From NCBI GenBank assembly GCA_038226175.1, contig JBBRQP010000077.1:1-13433 (forward strand): a DNA stretch of 13,433 nt, in the 5' to 3' direction. A program made the position numbers and the translations under genes. Below are positions 1-7,167 of the stretch, piece by piece. The notes beneath the pieces were generated by a model that saw nothing but the letters and a program-made list of their open reading frames with translations, ran no database searches and was not told where the DNA came from. The stretch is from JBBRQP01 sp038226175 (lineage in GTDB: Bacteria; Cyanobacteriota; Cyanobacteriia; Gloeobacterales; Anthocerotibacteraceae). Each line of letters opens with the position of its first letter. Within the stretch, counting starts at the first letter, position 1.

Positions 1-109
1 ACCAAATAATTTGCAGGTGGGTGCGTTCCACCCCGTCCGTTGCTTGGCGGTAGCGCTTTTCTAATTCTTCCACACTCAGGTGGTTCACAAGACTAAGGTT
101 CTTTACCAT
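1..109 (-). CDS. IS630-type transposase / winged-HTH protein, N-terminal part (cut by window edge)
   Basis: Reading leftwards from an ATG at 107-109 gives 36 codons that run off the window. They begin MVKNLSLVNHLSVEELEKRY and end ...GVERTHLQIIW. The EELEKRYRQA...R.HLQIIW pattern is the start of the helix-turn-helix domain found in IS630-family transposases that are common in cyanobacteria, where it is normally followed by LLAQGK. An AAGG lies just upstream of the ATG (plus strand 111-114). The catalytic DDE domain is outside the window, so it cannot be said whether the element is intact. It could also be a stand-alone winged-HTH relative of these transposases. The family call is from memory of the motif. 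Confidence 0.6.
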   Translation of the reverse strand, partial: MVKNLSLVNHLSVEELEKRYRQATDGVERTHLQIIW

Positions 110-156
110 ACCTTATTCTATAAGCGGAAAGTGTATAATTTGGTAGCAGCCTCATT

Positions 157-185
157 AACATAATATGTGAGAAAGTTTCTGGCAA
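157..185 (-). promoter_or_regulatory. Possible sigma70-type promoter for the left transposase gene
   Basis: On the minus strand, TTGCCA (plus 180-185) is followed after 17 nt by TATGTT (plus 157-162). This matches the -35 consensus at 5 of 6 positions and the -10 consensus at 4 of 6, and points towards the transposase start at 109. It overlaps the 3' end of the DUF4265 reading frame by a few bases. The assignment rests on sequence match and position only. Confidence 0.25.
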
Positions 186-188
186 ATA

Positions 189-626
189 TCAATGTCGAAG
201 AATTGGCTCTTCATAATCCAAGTGGCCAGCTATGGATGCCTGCTTTAGTATTTCTTGAACATTAGCTAATGCAATATCCTCTGGTATATCAATAGCAGTG
301 ATGCTGAATTCTGGCATACGCTCAGTGCTACAACCTACAGTTATTAGCCTTGCAAGAATCTCTTCAGTAAAACTTTTATCAAAAAAGATGACTCTTATTA
401 GCGAATCTGACGGCTATTCGAGGCTCTCAAACCATAGAACATCTCCCTCGCCCCTGCTAGCACGCACCCGGTTTTTGAGCGTTGCTTCTGAAGTGAAAAA
501 TGGCATGTTATCAATGGTGTAGTTCTCTACTGATAGATGTGCCCATAAAGATTTTACTGAAGTTGGTGGATAGCCATCAGCATCTGGTATTAGATGAGAG
601 AAGATTTTCATTGGATCACTTGTCAT
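189..626 (-). pseudogene. DUF4265 family protein, interrupted by one in-frame TAG
   Basis: The frame opens with ATG at 624-626 (MTSDPMKIFSH...) and reaches a TAG at 414-416 after 70 residues. The same frame then continues without a break for another 74 codons to TGA at 189-191. The parts before the stop (DADGYPPTSVKSLWA, NYTIDNMPFFT, GDVLWFESLE) and after it (PSDSLIRVIFFD, VGCSTERMPEFSITAIDIP, GHLDYEEPILRH) together match the layout of DUF4265: a DGYPP...E.LWA start, a DN.PF. motif, LWF...PS....RVI, and a YEE...H end. The total of about 145 residues equals the usual family length. Function is unknown. The gene lies 20 nt downstream of accC on the same strand and may be read through from it. 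A single C-to-T change (CAG to TAG) would explain the lesion; sequencing error is the alternative. The ATG six codons in (MKIF) is another possible start. Confidence 0.75.
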
Positions 627-646
627 GCTATGAGTCTACTACCCCA

Positions 647-2005
647 TCAATTAGAACTATCTAAAATACGTCGCTGAATAAAGTTAGTATAAACTTCGCC
701 TCGCTGAAACCAGGCATTATCCAAAATCTTGATCTGAAAGGGAATAGTGGTTGGAATTCCTGTGATTGCACATTCATTGAGCGCACGACGCATCCGACGA
801 ATGGCCTCAGGACGGTCTTTACCCCAGACAATCAATTTACCGATCAGTGAATCATAATAAGGCGGGATCACATAGCCCGAATAGAGATGTGAATCCATCC
901 GCACTCCTGGCCCACCCGGTGCCAAAAAGCCCGTCACCGGTCCTGGCGAAGGCCGAAAATCCAACTCCGGGTCTTCAGCATTGATCCGGCATTCAATCGC
1001 ATGACCCAACCAACGAATATCCTCTTGCCCAAACGTAAGTTCTTCACCCTGAGCAATTTTGAGCTGTTCGGCAATCAGGTCTAATCCCGTCAGCATCTCC
1101 GTCACCGGATGCTCTACTTGGATACGAGTATTCATCTCCATAAAATAAAATTTACCCGAACTATCGAGCAAAAACTCGACCGTACCCACACCAACATAAT
1201 TGATGGATTTGGCCGTTGCCACTGCCGCTGCCCCCATTTCAGCCCGTAAGGCTGGGGTTAAGGCCGTACTCGGTGACTCTTCAAGCAGTTTTTGGTGACG
1301 ACGTTGGATCGAGCATTCGCGCTCCCCAAGATGCACTACATTGCCAAAACTATCAGCGAGGATTTGAAACTCAATGTGGCGCGGCTCCGCCAAATATTTC
1401 TCGATATAGACACCGCGATTACCAAAAGCAATATCGGCTTCCGCCTGTGCCGTTTGGAGCATCGTCAACAGCTCACGGTTATTTTGGACAATACGCATCC
1501 CCCGCCCACCGCCGCCCGCCGTCGCCTTGATGATCAGCGGATAACCAATAGTTTCGGCAATAGTCAGAGCTTCCGACTCAGACTCAATAATGCCCGCAGA
1601 ACCAGGAATCGTCGGCACACCCACCTGTTGCATTGTCTCACGGGCTTGGGATTTATCGCCCATTTGCCGAATTGATTGCGGGGTCGGACCAATAAAGATC
1701 AACTTGTGATCTTGGCAAATTTCGGCAAAACGACTATTTTCCGACAAAAATCCATAACCCGGATGCACTGCATCAACGTCACGCGTTAGCGCTGCCGAGA
1801 TGATGTTAGGAATATTGAGATAACTTTTGGCACTAGGTGCTTCGCCGATACAGACCGCTTCGGTCGCCATTTTGACATGGAGCGAGTTTTGGTCAGCAAC
1901 CGAATGCACCGCCACGGTCTCAATACCCAATTCCTGACAGGTGCGAATAATGCGTAGGGCAATCTCTCCCCGATTGGCAATCAAGATTTTACGAAAAGGT
2001 GCCAC
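647..2005 (-). CDS. accC: Biotin carboxylase subunit of acetyl-CoA carboxylase
   Basis: AccC carboxylates biotin on the carrier protein AccB using ATP and bicarbonate, the first half-reaction of malonyl-CoA synthesis in the cytoplasm. The 452 residues match the usual length of about 450. The N-terminal domain starts FRKILIANRGEIALRI and holds HPGYGFLSEN (81-90). The ATP-grasp part has Lys160 followed by the glycine loop GGGGRGM (164-170) and EPRHIEFQ with His210. The catalytic segment FMEMNTRIQVEHPVTE (288-303) contains Glu290, Asn292 and Arg294, equivalent to Escherichia coli Glu288, Asn290 and Arg292, and Arg340 corresponds to Arg338. All key residues are present. The start is GTG at 2003-2005, supported by a GGGGGA ribosome site. 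The gene follows the epimerase gene by 56 nt. accB is not in the window, which is common because accB and accC are often separated in cyanobacteria. Confidence 0.97.
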   Translation of the reverse strand: MAPFRKILIANRGEIALRIIRTCQELGIETVAVHSVADQNSLHVKMATEAVCIGEAPSAKSYLNIPNIISAALTRDVDAVHPGYGFLSENSRFAEICQDHKLIFIGPTPQSIRQMGDKSQARETMQQVGVPTIPGSAGIIESESEALTIAETIGYPLIIKATAGGGGRGMRIVQNNRELLTMLQTAQAEADIAFGNRGVYIEKYLAEPRHIEFQILADSFGNVVHLGERECSIQRRHQKLLEESPSTALTPALRAEMGAAAVATAKSINYVGVGTVEFLLDSSGKFYFMEMNTRIQVEHPVTEMLTGLDLIAEQLKIAQGEELTFGQEDIRWLGHAIECRINAEDPELDFRPSPGPVTGFLAPGGPGVRMDSHLYSGYVIPPYYDSLIGKLIVWGKDRPEAIRRMRRALNECAITGIPTTIPFQIKILDNAWFQRGEVYTNFIQRRILDSSN

Positions 2006-2010
2006 AGTTA

Positions 2011-2016
2011 TCCCCC
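2011..2016 (-). promoter_or_regulatory. Ribosome binding site deciding the GTG start of accC
   Basis: On the minus strand GGGGGA ends 5 nt before GTG at 2003-2005. The residues after this GTG (APFRKILIANRG) match the normal AccC N-terminus, so site and homology agree on the non-ATG start. Confidence 0.6.
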
Positions 2017-2061
2017 GGAATCACGGTTTATCCTAGCATTAACCGCAAGACAAGATACAAG

Positions 2062-3000
2062 CTAGGTTTTACTGCTGTACATCATCAGCACTTCTTCGAC
2101 CGTGCGCCCGACACCTGATAGACCAAAGGTTTGTGTATGAACGGATTGGTAGCGGAAATGACGATAATCCATACAAAATTCATCCCAAGGTTCCATGGAG
2201 ATGGGTAGCCACTTGACTAGCTGATGCGCCCGAGCGAGGCTAAGTTGGTAAGTGAATGGCACTTTTTTGCCCAAATAGGCAGCTGCGCGTTCGATACAGT
2301 CATTGACTGTGACATTAGGATTACCCAGCACATAGAGCGGTTTGATATCGGTCTCACTGAGCAGATAGACCAAAATACGGGCAATATCCTGAGCATGAAT
2401 AAAGTGAAAACTCGCATCACAGCGCAACCACTGAATCGCCCCAAACCACTTGATCAAATCCGGCACACCCCCGGCAATATGGGAATAGGGTTTGTCTTTA
2501 CCGCCGCCTAGGATCAAGGTCGGAAACATCGTTGTCACCCGGTCAGCCAGCTTGATTGAGGCCAACTGCTCATAACACAAATACTTAGTGCGAATATAAT
2601 CAGTACCTAGCGTTTTTGCTTCTGGCAAAAGTTGATGATGCTGGTCGAGGATGCTAGCGGTAGAAAAATGAAAAATACGCCGACAACGCTCGGGGTTCAA
2701 GCGGTTGTAAAGCTCGATCGGGTAGGCAATATTAACCTGTTCGGTGACCTGAGGATCGCCCCACGCCGTAGCTAAATTAATCACATAATCAATCTCAGGC
2801 AAGAGATCGGCGTACTGGTCAAAATCTCCCAATCCTGCATCCACAATCGCTACTTGAGGCAACAAATCGGGATTGAATTTAAGCTTTTGCCGATTGCGCA
2901 CAAGCAAATGTAAACGGTAACCCGGAAGGCTCGCCAGTTCTTCTACCAGGTAGTGACCCACACAACCCGTGGCACCGACAATAAGAACATTTTTATCCAT
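2062..3000 (-). CDS. NAD-dependent epimerase/dehydratase-like protein (extended SDR)
   Basis: Starting at ATG 2998-3000, this encodes 312 residues, typical of extended short-chain dehydrogenases. The dinucleotide-binding motif GATGCVG is at residues 9-15 of MDKNVLIVGATG. A catalytic-type serine region FSTAS is at 112-116, and the active-site YxxxK pair is Tyr135/Lys139 in DYIRTK. The C-terminal half (NPNVTVNDCIERAAAYLG) resembles the substrate-binding part of sugar epimerases and related reductases. The substrate cannot be named from sequence alone. A TTG at 3040-3042 would add 14 residues (MALPSLPEKCQYYA), but these are not conserved-looking and precede the normal SDR start, so the ATG is preferred even though no strong ribosome site precedes it. 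The gene may be co-transcribed with accC downstream. Confidence 0.85.
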   Translation of the reverse strand: MDKNVLIVGATGCVGHYLVEELASLPGYRLHLLVRNRQKLKFNPDLLPQVAIVDAGLGDFDQYADLLPEIDYVINLATAWGDPQVTEQVNIAYPIELYNRLNPERCRRIFHFSTASILDQHHQLLPEAKTLGTDYIRTKYLCYEQLASIKLADRVTTMFPTLILGGGKDKPYSHIAGGVPDLIKWFGAIQWLRCDASFHFIHAQDIARILVYLLSETDIKPLYVLGNPNVTVNDCIERAAAYLGKKVPFTYQLSLARAHQLVKWLPISMEPWDEFCMDYRHFRYQSVHTQTFGLSGVGRTVEEVLMMYSSKT

Positions 3001-3300
3001 AGCGTAATACTGGCACTTTTCGGGGAGCGATGGCAATGCCAAACCGTAAACGTCTGATCCGGTTTCAGCTTTGGGTAACTAGCCCAAGTATTAGGTGTCA
3101 ATTCAGTCTAAATCAGAGCACACTCAGCCTCCAGCTTTCTATCAACGCTAAACTCAGGTAAGATCATTGCGCTCTGCCGTAGATTTGCCCACAGCTAGGC
3201 TTAGTTTGGCAAGTGTTATCAAGTGCTGTGCTACTAATAGACCCATAAGGGTTTTGCATCTTCCCCAAGGTCGGATATTCACGGATTGAGGTCATTATTT
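3001..3300. other. Divergent intergenic region between SDR and chemoreceptor genes
   Basis: About 300 bases separate the two divergent starts and must hold promoters for both directions. Visible elements are a short inverted repeat, TTGGG (3071-3075) with CCCAA (3083-3087), close to the SDR start, and a weak 4-bp hairpin with a T-run at 3241-3254 in the leader of the receptor gene. No RNA gene or convincing -35/-10 pair was found. Confidence 0.4.
3288..3291 (+). promoter_or_regulatory. Ribosome binding site deciding the ATG start at 3301
   Basis: GAGG ends 9 nt before ATG 3301-3303. A TTG at 3286-3288 in the same frame would be an earlier start but it overlaps this site and has no site of its own, so ATG 3301 is chosen. 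Confidence 0.6.
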
Positions 3301-5025
3301 ATGGTTGCGAGCACCACCTATCAACAAGCTGTCGAAGCATTTGCTCAGGAGCAATACACCCAGGCCGCGCAGCTTTTTGCGCAACTAGTTGCCAACCGTC
3401 CTGATGATGCTAGCCTCCGGCTTTGGTTAGCCTCAGCCCAACAACAAATTGGTGAGCAGACCCAAGCCCGCGAACAATACGAACTGATCCTCAACCTACC
3501 TACTAGCTCAGAAATACGCCATACTGCACAACGGGGCTTGCGGCGTCTAGGTGTAGATCCAGCCGATATACCCACAAGCACCCTACCCGCTGAGGTCGCG
3601 CAGCCGCCCATTGTTGTAATCAAATCCGCACCACAACCCGTCGTCCCTCCTAAAAAATCTCGAGACCAAGCCTCCACGCGCCCCCTGATGGCACCACCGC
3701 CTCTAATGGCAGATCAAAATACTGTCTTAGACCAGATTTTAGATATTTCTGAGGTTAACCGCATTGTTCAAGAAGTGCGTCAGCAATCAGTACAGCTCGC
3801 TTTACCACTGATTGCTTTACCGGCCGCTGCGGGGTTGATTGGATTCTTTTTGTTATCGCAGTACTGGGCAATTTATCTAGGACTACAGTTACTGAGCGTC
3901 GTAGCTGCTGTCGCTCTATCTGGGGGGGTAGGTCGCAAAGTAGCTGCTCCTATGCAAGAACTGGTCACCCAAACCCAACTATTACTGGCCAACTACAACT
4001 TAGGAACATTACAGCAGGTACAGGCTCAAGAACAACTCCAACAAGAGATAAAACAACTCTCAGACGAGATTAATGATGTCACGCAAGGTAACCTCACCGT
4101 TGAGGCAACAACCCCAACTGGCGCTCTGGGTGAAGTTGCTACAGCATTTAATACCGCTATCGAAAAAATGCGTCAGTTGGTAAGCCAAGTCCAGACCACC
4201 GGATTACGCATCAAAAGTACGGCACTCAGTAACGCGGCTGCCACCCAGTTATTAGCGACGGCAGCCCAAGAACAAGCCCAAAAAACCGCTAGTCGGGCAC
4301 AAAGCCTAAGCAAAATGAACGTGTCCCTTCTGCATGTGGTCAGCCAAGCTCAAACTGCCCAAAGAACCGCTGAACAGGTCAGTGACCAAGCCGACCAAGG
4401 CAATCAAGCAGTCAATCAGGCTCTTAACGAATGGCTTAGTCTGCGTGAAACCATGACTGACGGCGAAAAAAAGGTCAAACGGTTAGCCGCTGCAACCCAA
4501 GATATGGCAAAAATCGTGGCTTTAGTTAACCAGCTCTCGATGCGAGCCAATCTACTCGTTCTTAAAGCCAGTGTTGAAGCTCAAAAAGAGGGCGCGCCGG
4601 GGGCTGATACCGATATTCAGAATTTCGCCAATCTTGCCTCGGGCGCAACCCGTCAAATCGAACAGGTTGTTCTAAATATTCAAAATGAAACGGGCGCTAT
4701 CATGAATGCGATAACGCTTGGGGCAAGCCAAGTCAGTCAAGGTACATCTATTACCCAAACTAGCCAAGCCCAGCTCAGCAAGATGCTACAAACGGCACGT
4801 CAGCTGCAAGCCCTTGTAAGTGATATCAACACGGTTACAACCCGCCAGCAGTCGCTCGTTCAAGATGCAGCACAGGTAATACGCAATGTGGAAAATACCG
4901 CCCAAAACGCCGCACGTCAAGCGCTTCAAGTCTCTGGATCTTTGCAAGAACTAGCAACAGCTGCCGCTATGTTAGAACAAACCGTACAAGAATTTCGGGT
5001 GGACAAAGAATCAACCCAAGATTAG
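3301..5025 (+). CDS. PilJ-like methyl-accepting chemotaxis protein with N-terminal TPR
   Basis: The 574-residue protein has an unusual order. Residues ~3-85 are a TPR-like helical pair (YQQAVEAFAQEQYTQAAQLF; ASLRLWLASAQQQIGE; AREQYELIL). Residues ~90-138 form a Pro-rich linker. About 168-211 are two adjacent hydrophobic helices with almost no periplasmic loop. A HAMP-like segment follows at ~250-295 (LSDEINDVTQGNLTVEA), then a long coiled-coil methyl-accepting signalling domain to ~569. The signalling hairpin near 411-434 (SMRANLLVLKASVEAQKEG) is recognisable but altered. The lack of a periplasmic sensor suggests that the cytoplasmic TPR part senses or docks a partner. The stop TAG (5023-5025) overlaps the stop of the convergent secretin gene. 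Adjacent pilus genes suggest a PilJ-type role in twitching or phototaxis; this is inference. No che genes lie nearby. Confidence 0.8.
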   Translation: MVASTTYQQAVEAFAQEQYTQAAQLFAQLVANRPDDASLRLWLASAQQQIGEQTQAREQYELILNLPTSSEIRHTAQRGLRRLGVDPADIPTSTLPAEVAQPPIVVIKSAPQPVVPPKKSRDQASTRPLMAPPPLMADQNTVLDQILDISEVNRIVQEVRQQSVQLALPLIALPAAAGLIGFFLLSQYWAIYLGLQLLSVVAAVALSGGVGRKVAAPMQELVTQTQLLLANYNLGTLQQVQAQEQLQQEIKQLSDEINDVTQGNLTVEATTPTGALGEVATAFNTAIEKMRQLVSQVQTTGLRIKSTALSNAAATQLLATAAQEQAQKTASRAQSLSKMNVSLLHVVSQAQTAQRTAEQVSDQADQGNQAVNQALNEWLSLRETMTDGEKKVKRLAAATQDMAKIVALVNQLSMRANLLVLKASVEAQKEGAPGADTDIQNFANLASGATRQIEQVVLNIQNETGAIMNAITLGASQVSQGTSITQTSQAQLSKMLQTARQLQALVSDINTVTTRQQSLVQDAAQVIRNVENTAQNAARQALQVSGSLQELATAAAMLEQTVQEFRVDKESTQD

Positions 5026-6611
5026 GGTGCAGGTTCGGCAGGGCTAACCGGGTCTTTGAGAATATAGGGCGTAACCAATAGGGCAAGTTCCCGTTTACGG
5101 TTGATCACGGACTCGGAACGAAACAAGATACCTAATAAAGGTAAATCACCGAGAAAAGGTACTTTATTACTCGAGGTCAACGCTTGATCTTGCACCAGAC
5201 CCGCCATCACCAAGGTTTGTCCATCCCGCAAACGTAAACGTTTGACCTCAATATTGCGGCGGCTCAGGAGCGTGACAAGATTATTAGCTGCATCACGCTG
5301 AGTCGAGACAATTGAGGTGACTGAGGGTTTAAGGGCAAGACTGACATAGCCATTATCATCAATATTAAACACGGCGACATCCAGGATTACGCCTGCTTTA
5401 TCTTTTTGGATCGTGGTCGTCGTCAACCCTGTCGCGGGATCAACCCGAATCTGGGTACCAACAATCACATCATCGCTCATATCAATTTGTGCCCCACTAC
5501 TCTCGCTCACGCCATCGCCACTCTGAAGAACAATTTTGGGGTCAGCTAATAATTTAGAGTTACCGGCCTGAATTGAAGCCTGAAGACGGGTCTGAATTTG
5601 AGATGCAATCCCTTGCAGCCCACTATCAAAGGTGCTGATGAAGTTATTGAGCACCCCTATCGGGCCAATGATGGGATTGGTATTGACCGAAGTTACAGCG
5701 GGTACGCCACCGGTGATCACTTGACCCTGGGTAAGCAAGCTATTGGGTAAAGGGGCGACATACGTAGTGCCTGTTACCGCTACAGTCCCCGTACTCGATA
5801 GGGTGGTATTAGGAAATGTCACAAAGGTAGTAGGGGTGCCAACTCGCCCTGTATCGAGACTGCCAAAAGCAAATTGTCCTAACTGTGCCGCAAAACCAAC
5901 TCCCAGATTTTGGGTATCGAGCAGATCCACATCGACTAATTTGAGCGATACTAGGACTTGACGTTGACGCACATCGAGTTGCGCAATGTGGGCAGCGGCA
6001 ATCGTTAGCGCGCGTGGGCTACCCACTAAGGTCAAGGCGTTGGTGCGCGTATCGGTACTCCCATAGACTGGTTCTTGTAATTGGGTAAGTAAGCCCTGAA
6101 TTTGCGGTAACACTTGTACTACATTGGCTTGATTGAGCCGAAAGGTACGCACTGTCATTACTTCATTGGTTGATTCTGTCCCAATGAGTAAGGTCTTGGC
6201 GGTGCGTTGGGCTTTGAGTCCAGCAAGGCGCAAAATCAGGTTAAATGTTTGTTCTAAAGGGTCAGCTTGCACATCAAGGGAGATTGTTTTGCCCGTAACA
6301 TTACCGCTAAAAATTATATTTAGGCCAGCACGTCGAGCCAAGAGGGTCAAAACCTCCCGCACAGGGGCATCTTTGAGGGTGAGGGTGACAGGTTCATGGT
6401 TATCGAGTTTGAGCAGTGGCGCTAGATTGAGGGTTGATATGGCGAGATCGCCAGTAGGTGGTGCGATGGCGCGTGCGCCAAATTGTGGTGCGAAGACTGG
6501 GGCTAGGACTAGATCAGGGGTGTGGAGTTCTTGAGAGACCGTAGCAGTTTGCGCTTGAAGACTTACCGAGGCGCTCAAATACAAAAAACTCAGCCAAAAT
6601 TTACCGTACAT
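5022..6611 (-). CDS. pilQ: PilQ-like type IV pilus secretin
   Basis: Secretins form the outer-membrane channel through which the pilus leaves. The 529 residues start with a signal peptide (FWLSFLYLSASVSLQA, likely cut after residue 20). A STN/N0 domain follows at 73-144 (VTLTLKDAPVREVLTLLA...), an N1 domain at ~153-215, and the secretin core at ~217-518. The core includes VPFLGDLPLLGILFR at 484-498 and ends LLVTPYILKD, the classic secretin signature. There is a Thr/Gly/Val-rich stretch at ~248-310 in the gate region. Unlike many cyanobacterial PilQ proteins there is no AMIN domain, so it is short. The ATG at 6609-6611 lies 11 nt inside the upstream PilP-like gene and has an AGAGGA site, so translation is probably coupled. 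The family is certain; assignment to pilus rather than type II secretion rests on the partner gene. Confidence 0.85.
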   Translation of the reverse strand: MYGKFWLSFLYLSASVSLQAQTATVSQELHTPDLVLAPVFAPQFGARAIAPPTGDLAISTLNLAPLLKLDNHEPVTLTLKDAPVREVLTLLARRAGLNIIFSGNVTGKTISLDVQADPLEQTFNLILRLAGLKAQRTAKTLLIGTESTNEVMTVRTFRLNQANVVQVLPQIQGLLTQLQEPVYGSTDTRTNALTLVGSPRALTIAAAHIAQLDVRQRQVLVSLKLVDVDLLDTQNLGVGFAAQLGQFAFGSLDTGRVGTPTTFVTFPNTTLSSTGTVAVTGTTYVAPLPNSLLTQGQVITGGVPAVTSVNTNPIIGPIGVLNNFISTFDSGLQGIASQIQTRLQASIQAGNSKLLADPKIVLQSGDGVSESSGAQIDMSDDVIVGTQIRVDPATGLTTTTIQKDKAGVILDVAVFNIDDNGYVSLALKPSVTSIVSTQRDAANNLVTLLSRRNIEVKRLRLRDGQTLVMAGLVQDQALTSSNKVPFLGDLPLLGILFRSESVINRKRELALLVTPYILKDPVSPAEPAP

Positions 6612-7056
6612 AGGGTTGTTCCTCTAGATGACGAATCACCCGCTGACCATGTTCTTGAAAACTCACTGTCCCCTTTTGACTAGAAATCGCCATGACCCGC
6701 ACGCCGAGCCACTGGTCACCAACCCGCAGTAGTTCATCTTCTTGCTGAAAGTGAACGAGTGCTAGGGTTTCAGTACCCAAGGTGATCAGACCACGTACGG
6801 TTACAGTAGGCAGAATTGTCGCAACAACTGGTACAGCTTTTTTGACTATGACAGGCAAAGGGCGTGAAGCCAGAGCTGGTGGTGCTTGCACAGCTTTTGC
6901 CAAGGGATGATAAAAAGGATTAGGATTCTTCCCGGCGCCAATAAGGGCTTGACGCAGAGCCACAGCTTGGGTGTTTGTGGGAGCTGCCAGCACAGATAAG
7001 CTCAATAAAAGGCTCAAACTCGCGCCTAGGGGTAAATTAGTTATCCAAGTGGGCAT
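6601..7056 (-). CDS. PilP-like pilus assembly protein
   Basis: The protein has 151 residues, starting at ATG 7054-7056. A hydrophobic N-terminus (LGASLSLLLSLSVLAA) looks like a signal peptide with an Ala-x-Ala type cut near residue 24-25. There is no lipobox cysteine, whereas classical PilP is a lipoprotein. PNPF at 45-48 resembles the DPF motif before the conserved domain of PilP. After a Pro/Ala/Val-rich linker, residues ~84-145 (VRGLITLGTETLALVHF, RVGDQWLGVRVMAI, GTVSFQEHG) match the small beta-domain shared by PilP and the GspC homology region, which contacts the secretin N0 domain. Overlap with the secretin gene supports a partner role. PilM, PilN and PilO are not encoded directly upstream. 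GspC-like is the main alternative. Confidence 0.7.
   Translation of the reverse strand: MPTWITNLPLGASLSLLLSLSVLAAPTNTQAVALRQALIGAGKNPNPFYHPLAKAVQAPPALASRPLPVIVKKAVPVVATILPTVTVRGLITLGTETLALVHFQQEDELLRVGDQWLGVRVMAISSQKGTVSFQEHGQRVIRHLEEQPYVR
6620..6625 (-). promoter_or_regulatory. Ribosome binding site for the secretin gene inside the PilP-like gene
   Basis: On the minus strand AGAGGA is followed after 8 nt by ATG at 6609-6611. It lies within the last codons of the upstream gene, consistent with translational coupling. Confidence 0.55.
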
Positions 7057-7099
7057 GGCTACTTTAGATTGATGGACAGCGAGAAAAAAAATGCACGCC

Positions 7100-7136
7100 T
7101 TAACCTAAACTTACCCTTGCGTTAACCTGCACTAAC
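7100..7136. promoter_or_regulatory. Direct repeat TTAACCT x2, possible operator
   Basis: TTAACCTAAACTTA starts at 7100 and TTAACCTGCACTAA starts at 7122, a 22-bp offset or about two helical turns. They lie in the 111-bp gap between the divergent PilP-like gene and the broken nuclease gene, so a regulator bound here could act on either. No palindrome or known family consensus was recognised. Confidence 0.3.
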
Positions 7137-7167
7137 TATAGTGAATAAGGTATTTCATTGCTGAGCC

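Noticed and set aside
298..522. Plus-strand 74-codon frame opposite the DUF4265 gene
   Set aside because: The minus strand carries family motifs on both sides of the internal stop; the plus frame has none.
1216..1675. Plus-strand open frames opposite accC, and similar antisense frames opposite tamB and the secretin
   Set aside because: They lie wholly within well-supported genes, have no recognisable motifs or ribosome sites, and read as shadows of the real frame.
3206..3238. TTGGCA and TACTAAT upstream of the chemoreceptor gene as a promoter
   Set aside because: The spacing is 20 nt and the -10 match is poor, so it is no better than chance in a 300-bp gap.
3241..3254. ACCC-ATAA-GGGT followed by TTTT as an intrinsic terminator
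   Set aside because: The stem is only 4 bp, the T-run is short, and no plus-strand gene lies upstream of it.
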